A DNA stretch of 36,534 bases from Prochlorococcus sp. AG-673-L20 (GTDB lineage: Bacteria > Cyanobacteriota > Cyanobacteriia > PCC-6307 > Cyanobiaceae). This document shows, piece by piece, positions 21,596 to 30,972 of the stretch. Where the stretch lies: assembly GCA_003211135.1 (NCBI GenBank), contig QCTN01000014.1, positions 1 through 36,534 of the forward strand. Reading direction: 5' to 3'. Under the pieces are notes generated by a model, which saw only the letters and a program-made list of their open reading frames with translations, was not told the DNA's origin and ran no database searches. Within the stretch, counting starts at the first letter, position 1. Each line of letters begins with the position of its first letter. Made by a program: the position numbers and the translations under genes.

Positions 21596-22099
21596 TTATA
21601 AAGCATATAGCTTACTACAAACATTCTTAAGATCTTTTAAAGTTAGATCATATGGTTTTTCAACCTCTTTTGAAGAGAATCTCAACAAATAAGAAGGGTG
21701 AAAAATAGTAATAATTTCTCTCCCATCTTTCTTAAACCATTTTCCTCTTATCTTAGAAATTGGATTCTTTATTTCCAAAATAGTTCTCATAGCAGTCGAG
21801 CCAGTTAAAATAATAAATTTTGGATCTACTAATTTAATTTGCTGCATTAACCATGGTTTATGAATATTTATTTCTTTTTTAGTTGGTTTTCTATTATTTG
21901 GAGGACGACATTTAATAACATTGCAAAAATATACATCCTTTTGAAAGTCAATTCCTGCTTCTATTAATAGGTGATCTAACAATTTTCCTGATTTACCAAC
22001 ATAAGTTTTTCCCTCCATGTCTTCTTGAGCCCCAGGTGCTTCCCCAATTATTAATAAATTTGCGAATACATTACCTCTACTAATGACTAATCTTTTCAA
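21596..22099 (-). CDS. Family 4-type uracil-DNA glycosylase lacking most cluster cysteines
   Basis: A 167-residue protein of the uracil-DNA glycosylase superfamily. The catalytic GEAPGAQED (residues 20-28) and the HPSYLLR motif near residue 134 match family 4. That family normally binds a [4Fe-4S] cluster through four Cys: an N-terminal CxxC, KCRPP and a Cys 16 residues later. Here only Cys64 (KCRPP) remains; His80 replaces the last, and the N-terminal pair is missing. Upstream in-frame codons (FGLKFALK before RLVISRGN) have Phe where Cys might be expected. The start is TTG 22099. It is either a cluster-free variant or a decaying gene. Confidence 0.82.
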   Translation of the reverse strand: MKRLVISRGNVFANLLIIGEAPGAQEDMEGKTYVGKSGKLLDHLLIEAGIDFQKDVYFCNVIKCRPPNNRKPTKKEINIHKPWLMQQIKLVDPKFIILTGSTAMRTILEIKNPISKIRGKWFKKDGREIITIFHPSYLLRFSSKEVEKPYDLTLKDLKNVCSKLYAL

Positions 22100-22330
22100 A
22101 GCAAATTTAAGTCCAAAGCTTATATATAATATTAAAACTAAAAATTATTAAGAAAAATATTAACTATATAATTCTTCACTCCACATTTTAATTTTCAGGA
22201 ATGATAATTCAAAAATAAATTAAATTAAGAAAATCAACCAAATTAAACCAATCTGTGTTACTTTTACTTATTCTTAATCTATTAATAAAATAAATTCTTC
22301 AAAAGTTATATTTAAAGAACTTTAGATCAA

Positions 22331-23512
22331 ATGAGTGAAGTAAATTTATCAGAAAGAGCACTCTCTATTGAGCCTTCACTTACTCTGCAGATAAGTGCTA
22401 AAGCTAATCAACTTGCAAAAGAGGGAAAAGACATATGTAATTTAAGTGCTGGAGAACCAGATTTTGATGCTCCCAATGAAATATTAAAAGCAACAAGTGA
22501 GGCTATATTTGCTGGATATACAAAATATGGTCCTGTCTCAGGAGATTTACAACTTAGAAAAGCTATTGCTGAAAAACTTCAAACCCAAAACAATTTAAAT
22601 GTTGAATTTGAAAATGTAATGGTAACAAATGGAGCCAAACAGGCGATTTATAATCTTTTCCAAGTGTTATTAAATGATGGTGACGAAGTTATTATACCTG
22701 CTCCTTATTGGCTAAGCTATCCTCAGATGGTTAGATTGGCAGGAGGGAAGCCTGTCTTCCTTAATTCTTATGCTGAAGATGGATTCAAAATAAATATACA
22801 AGATTTAAAATCTAAGATATCTTCAAAAACGAGATTTATAATTATTAATTCTCCCAACAATCCAACTGGTAGAGTAATGCCAAAAGAAGAATTGTTAAAA
22901 ATTGCAGAAGTAGTAAGAGAAAATAAAAACATTAATATTCTTTCAGATGAGATTTACGAATTAATTCATAAAAAGGAATTTAACCATTTAAGTTTAGCTT
23001 CACTAGCAACTGACCTAAAAGAAAGAATTTTTATAATTAATGGTTTTGCAAAGGGTTGGGCAATGACTGGGTGGCGAGTTGGTTATTTAGTAGGACAAAA
23101 AGATGTTATTAGAGCATCATCAGCATTACAAAGCCAAAGTACAAGTAATGTTTGTTCTTTTGTTCAAAGAGGAGCTTTAGAGGCTTTAAAAGTTAACAGA
23201 GAATTCTTCTTAGAAATCAATAGCCATTATGATCTAAGAAGAGAAGTCCTTTATAAAGGGCTAAAAAATATCGAAGGACTATTTATATATCCACCTAATG
23301 GAGCTTTTTATGCATTTCCTAGATTACCTAATAATTCCATGACTTCTGTAGATTTTTGCAAAAGAATTCTTAATGATTACGGTTTAGTGGTGGTGCCTGG
23401 AAAACCTTTTGGGGATGATCAATGTATTAGAATTTCTTGTGCATCTTCAAAAGAAAAAATTCTTGATGGCTTATCAAGATTAGAGAAAGGCATCCTAAAT
23501 TATTACTTTTAA
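22331..23512 (+). CDS. aspC: Aspartate aminotransferase (class I)
   Basis: A 393-residue PLP-dependent aminotransferase of fold type I, subgroup I-gamma (Thermus-like). The cofactor lysine is Lys241 in GFAKGWAMTGWRVGY. Other cofactor contacts are Asp206 and Tyr209 in LSDEIYE, and Asn178 region in INSPNNPTGR. The N-terminal SAGEPDFDAP is typical of this subgroup. It probably transfers amino groups between aspartate and 2-oxoglutarate; some members also accept prephenate, which cannot be excluded. phnD starts directly after its stop codon. Confidence 0.92.
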   Translation: MSEVNLSERALSIEPSLTLQISAKANQLAKEGKDICNLSAGEPDFDAPNEILKATSEAIFAGYTKYGPVSGDLQLRKAIAEKLQTQNNLNVEFENVMVTNGAKQAIYNLFQVLLNDGDEVIIPAPYWLSYPQMVRLAGGKPVFLNSYAEDGFKINIQDLKSKISSKTRFIIINSPNNPTGRVMPKEELLKIAEVVRENKNINILSDEIYELIHKKEFNHLSLASLATDLKERIFIINGFAKGWAMTGWRVGYLVGQKDVIRASSALQSQSTSNVCSFVQRGALEALKVNREFFLEINSHYDLRREVLYKGLKNIEGLFIYPPNGAFYAFPRLPNNSMTSVDFCKRILNDYGLVVVPGKPFGDDQCIRISCASSKEKILDGLSRLEKGILNYYF

Positions 23513-24418
23513 ATGATTAATATTTTTTTTAACTTCAAAAAGGCACTTTTAATCTCCACCTTCTTTCTTTCAACTCTCTCCTCGCCATTAAATGCAAATT
23601 CAAAAGTTTTAAAGATCGGTGCAATTCCAGATCAAAATCAAGAGGTGTTAGATAAAAGATTTAATTTATTATCAAAAGAATTATCCAAAAGTCTAGATGT
23701 AAAAGTAAAGTACATTCCCGTGATTAATTATGTTGCTGCGGTTACTGGATTTAGAACAAATGATTTAGATTTAGTATGGTTTGGTGGTCTATCCGGAGTT
23801 CAGGCAAGATTACAAACCCCTAATGCAATTGTGATTGCTCAACGAGATATAGATAAAGAATTTAAAAGCGTTTTTATTGTGAATAAGAAATTAAAACTTG
23901 ATTCAATTACAAATAAAAATGAGCTTAAAAAGCTCAAGAATCTAAGATTTACTTTTGGTTCTGAAAATTCAACTTCTGGAAGGTTAATGCCAGAATATTT
24001 CCTTAACGAGGTTGGAATAACAATAAAAGACTTCAAAGGAAAAAGAGCAGGCTTTAGCGGCAGTCATGATGCAACTATCGCTTTAGTTAATTCAGGAGCC
24101 TTTGATGCAGGAGCTCTAAATAAACAAGTATGGGAAAATAATCTTAAAAATAATCCTAAGAGAACAAATAATATAAGTCTTTTTTGGATAACTCCTGATT
24201 ATGTTGACTATCATTGGGTTGCTCAAGGCAATCTTGACTATAGATTTCGAAAAGGTTTTACTAAAGAACTTAAATCTACAATTCTTAATTTAGATATTAA
24301 AAATAAGGAACATAAAAAGATATTAGATATGTTCAATTCAAAAAATTTTATAGAAGCAGATGCTAGTGAATATAAAAATATAGAAGCAATCGCGAAAAAA
24401 TTAAAAAAAATCAGATGA
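23513..24418 (+). CDS. phnD: Phosphonate/phosphite-type substrate-binding protein PhnD
   Basis: A 301-residue periplasmic binding protein with an N-terminal signal peptide (hydrophobic residues about 8-22, cleavage near Ala28). The PhnD/PhnT family layout is visible: LKIGAIPDQNQEVL at the start of the mature protein, VNYVAAVTGFRTNDLDLVWFGG, a FTFGSENSTSGRLMP phosphate-contact region, and SGSHDATIALVNSGAFDAG. It presents the ligand to PhnE/PhnC. In Prochlorococcus, PhnD1-type proteins have been reported to bind phosphite or methylphosphonate; which one applies here cannot be told. It starts right after aspC and overlaps phnC by 4 bases (ATGA). Confidence 0.92.
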   Translation: MINIFFNFKKALLISTFFLSTLSSPLNANSKVLKIGAIPDQNQEVLDKRFNLLSKELSKSLDVKVKYIPVINYVAAVTGFRTNDLDLVWFGGLSGVQARLQTPNAIVIAQRDIDKEFKSVFIVNKKLKLDSITNKNELKKLKNLRFTFGSENSTSGRLMPEYFLNEVGITIKDFKGKRAGFSGSHDATIALVNSGAFDAGALNKQVWENNLKNNPKRTNNISLFWITPDYVDYHWVAQGNLDYRFRKGFTKELKSTILNLDIKNKEHKKILDMFNSKNFIEADASEYKNIEAIAKKLKKIR

Positions 24419-25152
24419 TTAATCCTCTTCTAGAATTAAAGGAGGTAAGCTATAAAAATAAAAATAATTTCTCCTTAAACAAGGTAAGTTTACGAATTGA
24501 ATCAGGTGAAAGAATTGCCTTATTAGGTAAAAGCGGCGCAGGTAAAACTACTCTTATATCTATTCTTAATGGAACACTCAGGCCTAACAAAGGTAGCGTC
24601 AAATTATTCAATACAGATTTTGATAAATTAAACTTATACCAAAAGAGTAAGATCACAACTATCTGGCAAGATTTAAGATTAATAGAAGATCTATCAGCAG
24701 AACAAAATGTTAATTGTGGACTTCTTGGAAAAAAAAGTTTCCTATTTGCTTTTAAGAATTTACTAAATATAAGTTCTTTTAATAAAGCTCATCAATATAT
24801 GCAAGTTTGTAATCTTAAGAAATCTATTTTTTCCAAAAATATTAGAAAAATATCTGGAGGCCAAAAACAAAGAGTTGCTATTGCAAGATCATTAATTCAA
24901 GAATCAGATATCCTACTTGCTGATGAGCCTTTTAATAATTTAGATCCAAAACTAACTTCTAATATTAAAAATCTATTATTAATTACTAAAAATAAAAATA
25001 AAATAAAAGTTCCTAATACTACTTTAATTTCTTTGCATAGATTAGATTTATTAGATGGTTTCAATAGAATTATTGGAATGAATAATGGTGAAATATTATT
25101 TGATTTAGAAAAAAACAAGTTAAAAAAATTTCATTTAAACAAGATTTATTAG
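24415..25152 (+). CDS. phnC: Phosphonate-type ABC transporter ATPase PhnC
   Basis: A 245-residue ATP-binding subunit. Walker A is GKSGAGKTT (38-46), the Q-loop sits in TTIWQDLRLI, the signature is ISGGQKQRVAIARS, and Walker B is ILLADEPFNNLDP. The H-loop His is in LISLHRLDLL. It powers uptake through PhnE with PhnD as binding protein. It overlaps phnD by 4 bases and is followed 4 bases later by phnE. Confidence 0.93.
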   Translation: MINPLLELKEVSYKNKNNFSLNKVSLRIESGERIALLGKSGAGKTTLISILNGTLRPNKGSVKLFNTDFDKLNLYQKSKITTIWQDLRLIEDLSAEQNVNCGLLGKKSFLFAFKNLLNISSFNKAHQYMQVCNLKKSIFSKNIRKISGGQKQRVAIARSLIQESDILLADEPFNNLDPKLTSNIKNLLLITKNKNKIKVPNTTLISLHRLDLLDGFNRIIGMNNGEILFDLEKNKLKKFHLNKIY

Positions 25153-25156
25153 ATAA

Positions 25157-26659
25157 TTGAATAAATTAAAATTAAATCCTTCTTCAATAACTTTTCTACC
25201 AATACTAGTTTGTATACCTTTAGCCTATGAACTATTTATTAATTTTCATATTGGAGGAATTGAATTATTTAAAGATTTTATTATTTCTGCCTTAAATCCA
25301 AAAATTAATAATGAAATCATTTTCACATTAGTAAAAAGATTAAATGAAACTATTTTTATTGCATTTTTTAGTTGGGTAGTAAGTATTATATTTGGGATTA
25401 TTTTTGGAATATTTTCTTCAGAAATTTTTTATAAAATATTTAATTTACCTATATTTTTAAAGAGATTTTTAAATTTATTTTTAACTTTTATAAGATCCAT
25501 TCATGAAATAATTTGGGGACTTATTTTAATGCAAATATATGGTATTAATTTTTCAATTGGGATAATAGCTATTTGCATTCCTTATGTTGCGATAAATGCA
25601 AAAGTTTTTAGTGAGCAGATAGAAAATATTAATTCTAAAACTATTGAATCAATTAAGCAAATCAATGGTATTAAATCTTCCACTTTAATAACATTACTTT
25701 GGGCTCCAGTTATAGAAACCTTCAAAAATTTTGGGTTATACCGTTTAGAATGTGCCATAAGAAGTACAGCAGTTTTGGGGTTGTTTGGAGTTGGCGGAAT
25801 AGGTACAAGTATATTTTTATGCTTTCAAACATTGAATTTTCGAGAGCTATGGACTTATCTTTGGGGCTTAGCTTTTTTAATAATTATTTCACAAAAACTA
25901 TTAAAAAACTTCAACCTCTCTAACACTCCTAAGAAATTTTTACCCTCTTTTGTAATAGCTTTATTTTGTATTAGTTTATTTTCTTTATCTTTCTTTGTTT
26001 ATTTTATATTTAATAAAAATGCAATACCTTTTAATTTAATCAACGATCTTTTGATATTAAACCTTAATTTTATTTCATATGATTTTTTAAAGCTATTATT
26101 AGAAACAATAGTTTTATGTCTTTTATCTACTGGAATAGCTATAAGTTTTCCTCCCATTTTTATATTGATTTTAAATAATAAAATAGGAATTATAATTATA
26201 AGAATAATCTCATTTTTATTTCGTTTAATACCACCGCCCGTATTAATTCTAATGCTATTAATGTTTAATGATCCTTCAATATCTTTAGCAGCAATAACAT
26301 TAGGATTACATAACGCAGCTATAACAAGCAAATTGCTTTTGGCGAATTTATATAATCAAGACAATAAAGAATATATTGCGATGAAATCATTAGGAGTTGC
26401 AAATAGGTCTAGTTGGCTTTTCGGATTATTTGTTAAACAAGCAAATAGTTACTTGGCATATTGTGCTTATAGATCTGACATAATAATTAGAGAAACAGCT
26501 ATTCTTGGAGTAATTGGTAGTGTTGGTTTAGGGTGGCAACTTCAAGAATCATTGAGTTCATTTGCATTGGAAGAAGTCTTAGTTATTTTGTTTGCTTATA
26601 GCTCAATTGCAATAATTGGAGAATTAATAAATGGTAAAATCAAAAGTAATCTAACTTGA
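25157..26659 (+). CDS. phnE: Phosphonate-type ABC permease PhnE, duplicated fused form
   Basis: A 500-residue permease, about twice the usual PhnE length of 250-290. Two membrane halves (about 1-265 and 266-500) each have an EAA-type loop: in the first, ESIKQINGIKSSTLITLLWAP, and in the second, EYIAMKSLGVANRSSWLFGL. Both halves carry a conserved RSTAVLGLFGVGGIG or RETAILGVIGSVGLG segment, the PhnE signature. A single chain therefore forms the whole membrane channel. The start is TTG 25157. No C-P lyase, phnY/phnZ or ptxD gene is in this window. Confidence 0.9.
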   Translation: MNKLKLNPSSITFLPILVCIPLAYELFINFHIGGIELFKDFIISALNPKINNEIIFTLVKRLNETIFIAFFSWVVSIIFGIIFGIFSSEIFYKIFNLPIFLKRFLNLFLTFIRSIHEIIWGLILMQIYGINFSIGIIAICIPYVAINAKVFSEQIENINSKTIESIKQINGIKSSTLITLLWAPVIETFKNFGLYRLECAIRSTAVLGLFGVGGIGTSIFLCFQTLNFRELWTYLWGLAFLIIISQKLLKNFNLSNTPKKFLPSFVIALFCISLFSLSFFVYFIFNKNAIPFNLINDLLILNLNFISYDFLKLLLETIVLCLLSTGIAISFPPIFILILNNKIGIIIIRIISFLFRLIPPPVLILMLLMFNDPSISLAAITLGLHNAAITSKLLLANLYNQDNKEYIAMKSLGVANRSSWLFGLFVKQANSYLAYCAYRSDIIIRETAILGVIGSVGLGWQLQESLSSFALEEVLVILFAYSSIAIIGELINGKIKSNLT

Positions 26660-26709
26660 TTAGTAATAAAAATCTTCTTAAATCAAGTGAAATAATTTAA
26701 AGGAATCTA

Positions 26710-27354
26710 GTGCCTGTTTTACCAAAACAATTGGTTGTAATTGGAGATAGTTCAGTCTATGGATGGGGGGATACTGAAGGAGGAGGATGGTGCGAGAGAC
26801 TTAGAAAAGATTGGTCAAAATATCATAATTTTCCAATTATTTATCCACTAGGGGTAAGAGGAGATGGAATTGAAAAGGTTTCTTTACGTTGGGAAAAAGA
26901 ATGGTCTTCAAGAGGTGAAACAAGAAGAAATAAACCCAAAGCTATCCTTTTGAATGTGGGTCTTAATGATACTCCAACAATTGGACAAAGAAATGGGCGG
27001 CACCAATTAGAGATAAATGGATTCGAGTACGGATTAGAAAGATTAATTTTTGAAATGAAGTGCCAAACTCAAGTATTTGTAATTGGGCTAACCCCAGTTG
27101 ATGAAAACAAAATGCCATTTGCTGGATGTTTATGGTATTCGAATGATTTCTGTCATTCTTATGAAAGGAGAATGGAAGAAGTCTGTATAAATCAAAATGT
27201 CCCTTTTCTCCCAACTTTTAGAGAAATGTACTCCGATAATAGAAGTAAGAATTGGATCGCAGAAGATGGTATACACTTGAATGCGCATGGACATCTTTGG
27301 ATTTATCAACGTCTTAAAAGTTGGGATATTCTTAAGAAATGGAAGGAATCCTAA
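26710..27354 (+). CDS. SGNH/GDSL-family hydrolase
   Basis: A 214-residue esterase-like protein. The catalytic blocks are in order: GDSSVYGWG (nucleophile Ser, block I), GVRGDG (Gly, block II), NVGLNDT (Asn, block III) and DGIHLNAHGH (Asp and His, block V). There is no signal peptide, so it is probably cytoplasmic. Substrates of such enzymes are lipids, acyl or acetyl esters; none can be assigned. The start is GTG 26710. It follows phnE by about 50 bases but need not belong to it functionally. Confidence 0.9.
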   Translation: MPVLPKQLVVIGDSSVYGWGDTEGGGWCERLRKDWSKYHNFPIIYPLGVRGDGIEKVSLRWEKEWSSRGETRRNKPKAILLNVGLNDTPTIGQRNGRHQLEINGFEYGLERLIFEMKCQTQVFVIGLTPVDENKMPFAGCLWYSNDFCHSYERRMEEVCINQNVPFLPTFREMYSDNRSKNWIAEDGIHLNAHGHLWIYQRLKSWDILKKWKES

Positions 27355-27371
27355 TTTTGATAAAAGGTAAT

Positions 27372-28115
27372 TTAATTAGAAATTTTGAAATAAAAAATTA
27401 GAACAAAAATAGCAATTATAGAAGAAATACTTGTTTGAATAGAATTTACTAATTCATTACTTAATTTATATTTGTCTTGAAATTTAGCTCCAATAAAACT
27501 TTCAGAAATTGTTGCTAGAAAACCAGAAATTGCAACTATCAAAAATTGATATTTTGTTGAGATAATATTTAAAATAAACATTATAAATGACATAAATATT
27601 GCCCCTAAGGCACTTGCCGCTGTGCCTTCTAAACTAATTCCTCCTTCCGTTCCTCTTTCAACTTTTCTAAACGAAGTAATTAGATATGTATTCCTACCAA
27701 ATCTTTTTCCTATTTCACTACCAAAAGTATCTGCCAACTTTGCAGCAAAACTTGCAGCAAAACCAATTTTGTAAAAGACTAAATTAGTAAAATTCAATTT
27801 AACCATTATTGCAAAAAACAATCCTGTAGCAGCCGAACCCCAAACATTTTCAGGACCTCTTTTACCACCTCTTTTTTCAGCTATCCCTTTTTCTTTTTTA
27901 AATTTATAACCAATTTTTGTCACAAGAGATCCAAGAAATAAATATATTACAACAGAGCACCAACCTTGCCATGAAAAACATCCCCATAAAATAGACCCTA
28001 ATACCCCAGCACTTATCCACCCCCCTTTTGTCATCAATGGGACTCTAAAAAACAAAGAAATTAGAATAAAATTAATTAAAAAACCAAGTAAAAAATCATT
28101 AGAAAGTAAATTCAT
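27372..28115 (-). CDS. DUF92 membrane protein, VTE6-like
   Basis: A 247-residue integral membrane protein of the TIGR00297/DUF92 (COG1836) family. Six or so hydrophobic helices are visible, with the family motifs KRGPENVWGSAATG, AASFAAKLADTFGSEIG and RKVERGTEGGISLEGTAAS. Plant VTE6 and its cyanobacterial homologue are phytyl-phosphate kinases in tocopherol synthesis; recycling of phytol from chlorophyll is therefore likely here, as inference. It lies 4 bases downstream of rsmE, in an apparent operon. Confidence 0.9.
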   Translation of the reverse strand: MNLLSNDFLLGFLINFILISLFFRVPLMTKGGWISAGVLGSILWGCFSWQGWCSVVIYLFLGSLVTKIGYKFKKEKGIAEKRGGKRGPENVWGSAATGLFFAIMVKLNFTNLVFYKIGFAASFAAKLADTFGSEIGKRFGRNTYLITSFRKVERGTEGGISLEGTAASALGAIFMSFIMFILNIISTKYQFLIVAISGFLATISESFIGAKFQDKYKLSNELVNSIQTSISSIIAIFVLIFYFKISN

Positions 28116-28119
28116 TTTT

Positions 28120-28893
28120 TTAAAGAATTAATTTAAGATCATTACGCCATTGACTAAGAATTGAAGTTGCATTAACAGTAGCTGTTGAAGTTCTTAAAAT
28201 AGTTTCTGAAAGTTTAACAAAAGCAATTTTATTTTTAATAAAAAATTCAATTTCACCTTTGGACCATCCTCCTTCCGGTCCAACTACATTCCATAAAACT
28301 CCTCCTTTTTTATCCAAAAGACTTTGTTTTTTTTTTAACCAATGGTTTAAATTATCAGAGCTCTCATCTCTTGTAACAGATACTGAAATAATATCTTTAT
28401 TTTCTATAGCATTTATCCATTCGAATACATTAATATCACTCAAAATATATGGTCTCCATAATCTCTCACATTGTTCAACAGCTTCATTGATAATAGAATT
28501 CCATCTTATGAGTTTATTTGAGAAGTTGTTATACTTCTTAACCTGTCTATCTGAATTCAAAGGTTGTATAAAATCAATTCCTATTTCAGTACACATTTTT
28601 AGAATATCTTCAAAACCATTTTTAGGAATAACAACAGCTATTCCTAATAAAATTTTTTCTTTTTCTTGAAATAAATAAGGATTATTAATACTTTTTATCT
28701 TTATAAAATTGTCCTCTAGGTTTATAGCTTTCCATAATGAACCTTGACCATTAGTGATAATTATTTCTTTACCAATTTTTATTCGCATTACTTTATTTAT
28801 ATAGCGCGCTTCATTATTTGTAAGTTTTAAATTATTGTTCTTGTTATTAATTATTCTTTCATTCTGTATAAATAATCTTGTTAAATCATCCAT
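28120..28893 (-). CDS. rsmE: 16S rRNA m3U1498 methyltransferase RsmE
   Basis: A 257-residue SPOUT-class methyltransferase. An N-terminal PUA-like segment holds NNEARYINKVMRIKIGKEI. The knotted C-terminal domain has MCTEIGIDFIQPLNSDR, EAVEQCERLWRP and VVGPEGGWSKGEIEFF, and ends with LRTSTATVNATSIL, all typical of RsmE. It methylates N3 of U1498 in 16S rRNA. Between DUF92 and DUF3531 on the minus strand with very small gaps. Confidence 0.93.
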   Translation of the reverse strand: MDDLTRLFIQNERIINNKNNNLKLTNNEARYINKVMRIKIGKEIIITNGQGSLWKAINLEDNFIKIKSINNPYLFQEKEKILLGIAVVIPKNGFEDILKMCTEIGIDFIQPLNSDRQVKKYNNFSNKLIRWNSIINEAVEQCERLWRPYILSDINVFEWINAIENKDIISVSVTRDESSDNLNHWLKKKQSLLDKKGGVLWNVVGPEGGWSKGEIEFFIKNKIAFVKLSETILRTSTATVNATSILSQWRNDLKLIL

Positions 28894-28902
28894 ATATAAA
28901 AA

Positions 28903-29346
28903 TCAATTTTTAAAAACCAAATCTTCATGTTCCTCAATCGACCAATCACTATTTTCTCCCCCGATTATTAATTCATCAATTTTTACATAATTATTAGATA
29001 TCTCATTTAACGCATTTATTAAAATATCAATAGAAAGTGAATCTGAAGTCCCAAAATCAACCCAACTTCTTGACCACAAATTTTGATATTCCATAACACC
29101 TAAATTATGCATCAAGGCAGGAAGGGAAGATTCTTTTTGTTCATTATCGTATGACATCCAACTTAAATCAGAACCCTCCTCATGAGTTTGTAAATTTTCA
29201 GAATTAAAACCGCCTAACCTACCTAAAACATACCAACTATCAAAAACTCCATCTAAGTAGTTCTTTTCTGCTTCAGTAGGTATTTCAAAGAATTTTATCC
29301 AAATCCAACAATTAAAAGGATCAACTTCCCTAAATGCAATATTCAT
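28903..29346 (-). CDS. DUF3531 family protein
   Basis: A 147-residue soluble protein of a family shared by cyanobacteria and plastids. Typical segments are REVDPFNCWIWIKF, YLDGVFDSWYVLGRLGGFN and MHNLGVMEYQNLWSRSWVDFGTSD. Function is not established. It is 9 bases upstream of rsmE on the same strand and divergent from the ABC ATPase gene. Confidence 0.88.
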   Translation of the reverse strand: MNIAFREVDPFNCWIWIKFFEIPTEAEKNYLDGVFDSWYVLGRLGGFNSENLQTHEEGSDLSWMSYDNEQKESSLPALMHNLGVMEYQNLWSRSWVDFGTSDSLSIDILINALNEISNNYVKIDELIIGGENSDWSIEEHEDLVFKN

Positions 29347-29431
29347 TTTTACTGTTATTTTTTTTTAGATCTATAGTTATTATAAGTTGAAAATTCAAAG
29401 TTTAAATTTTATACCTACAACTAAATTAATA

Positions 29432-30079
29432 ATGCTTGATTTAAAAGACATTACTTATCAACCTCAAACAGGAAATAAAAAAATAATAGATGGTATTAGT
29501 TTCAATCTTTATGAAAATGAAATTATATTAATTTGCGGTAAGAGTGGTTCAGGGAAAACTACTCTATTGGAAATAATAAGTGGACTAATTACTCCTCAGA
29601 AAGGAAAGATTACTTGGAAAAATAAAAATATAAATGCAAGGCAAAGAAGATGGATAAGTGGAGTAGTATTCCAATTCCCAGAAAGATACTTTTTAGGAAC
29701 AACCATTGGGAAAGAATTAAAAATTGGTTATAAATCATTGAGAGAAAAAAATATAGAACAAGTTTTAAAAAATGTTGGGCTATCAGATATAAATCTTACA
29801 CAACCTCCTGAGAAATTAAGTGGTGGTCAACAGAGAAGATTAGCGGTCGCAGTTCAACTACTGAGAAATCCAACTATTCTTTTACTTGACGAACCAACTG
29901 CTGGGCTTGATTGGTCAATGAAAAATGATGTTAAGAATTTAGTTCTCAATCTCAAAAATAAAAATACAATAATTATCGTTACTCATGAACCCGCATTATT
30001 TGAGGGGATACCGTCTAAAATGTTAGTCCTTGAACAAGGAAAGATTAAGGAGTTAACGAAAGAAAATTATGGGAGATAA
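29432..30079 (+). CDS. ABC ATPase, energy-coupling-factor-like
   Basis: A 215-residue ATPase. I start at ATG 29432; an in-frame TTG at 29387 would add 15 poorly conserved residues. Walker A is GKSGSGKTT, the signature [15 protein letters not shown], Walker [13 protein letters not shown]. The Q-loop reads [14 protein letters not shown], which resembles the EcfA group of vitamin and metal importers rather than classical exporters. No EcfT or S-component gene is in the window. Plant plastid relatives are single ABCI proteins. Overlaps hslO by 11 bases. Confidence 0.87.
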   Translation: MLDLKDITYQPQTGNKKIIDGISFNLYENEIILICGKSGSGKTTLLEIISGLITPQKGKITWKNKNINARQRRWISGVVFQFPERYFLGTTIGKELKIGYKSLREKNIEQVLKNVGLSDINLTQPPEKLSGGQQRRLAVAVQLLRNPTILLLDEPTAGLDWSMKNDVKNLVLNLKNKNTIIIVTHEPALFEGIPSKMLVLEQGKIKELTKENYGR

Positions 30080-30971
30080 AATTGTACGCGCAACTGCGGC
30101 TAATGGTGGAATAAGGTTAGTTGCGGTATTAACAACAGATGCATCAATGGAAGCGAAAGAAAGGCATGGATTGTCTTATCTAACTACCTCTATCCTGGGG
30201 AGAGCTTTCAGTGCCTCTCTTCTATTAGCAAGTTCGATGAAAGTAATGCATGGGAGAGTCACTTTAAGAGTAAGATCTGATGGACCTTTAAAGGGATTAC
30301 TTGTGGATGCGGGCAGAGATGGGAAAGTTAGAGGTTATGTAGGAAATTCAAATTTGGAATTAGATTTAGTCAAAACCAAGTCAAATCAATATTCTTTTGA
30401 TTTCACCAAAGCATTAGGGACAGGCTATTTAAATGTTATCCGGGATAATGGTTTTGGAGAACCTTTTACCAGCACTGTTGAGTTAGTTAATGGAAATATT
30501 GCTGAAGATTTAGCATCTTATTTATATCATTCTGAGCAGACTCCTTCTGCTGTGTTTATTGGGGAAAAGATTCAAAATAAAAATATTATTTCTAGCGGAG
30601 GATTGTTAGCTCAAGTTTTGCCAAAAAAAGAAACTGATCCCTTATTAGTTTCGCTGCTCGAAGAAAGATGTAAAGAAATTAATTCTTTTAGTGAAGACTT
30701 ATTTAAATCAAAAGATAATCTTCTTTCACTAATAAAAAATATATTTCCAGATATTGATGATCAATCAATTTCCGAGAAAGCTCGAACTCAAGAAGTTAGA
30801 TTTGAATGTAGGTGCTCTAGACAGAGAAGTTTAAATGCAATGAAAATGCTTGATAAAAAAGAGTTAGAAGATATTTTAATTAAAGAAGGAAAAGCTGAAT
30901 TAGTTTGCGAATTCTGCAAGAATAAATATCTTATAAATTCTGAAGAGATTAAAGAAATGATTAAATATTAA
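30069..30971 (+). CDS. hslO: Redox-regulated chaperone Hsp33
   Basis: A 300-residue Hsp33. The N-terminal core has [19 protein letters not shown] and [18 protein letters not shown]. The C-terminal zinc switch is complete: Cys247-x-Cys249 in FECRCSRQR and Cys280-x2-Cys283 in LVCEFCKN. Under oxidative stress the four Cys form disulfides, zinc is released and the protein becomes an active holdase, protecting unfolding proteins. It overlaps the upstream ABC ATPase by 11 bases and ends 1 base from a convergent gene. Confidence 0.95.
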   Translation: MGDKIVRATAANGGIRLVAVLTTDASMEAKERHGLSYLTTSILGRAFSASLLLASSMKVMHGRVTLRVRSDGPLKGLLVDAGRDGKVRGYVGNSNLELDLVKTKSNQYSFDFTKALGTGYLNVIRDNGFGEPFTSTVELVNGNIAEDLASYLYHSEQTPSAVFIGEKIQNKNIISSGGLLAQVLPKKETDPLLVSLLEERCKEINSFSEDLFKSKDNLLSLIKNIFPDIDDQSISEKARTQEVRFECRCSRQRSLNAMKMLDKKELEDILIKEGKAELVCEFCKNKYLINSEEIKEMIKY

Positions 30972-30972
30972 T

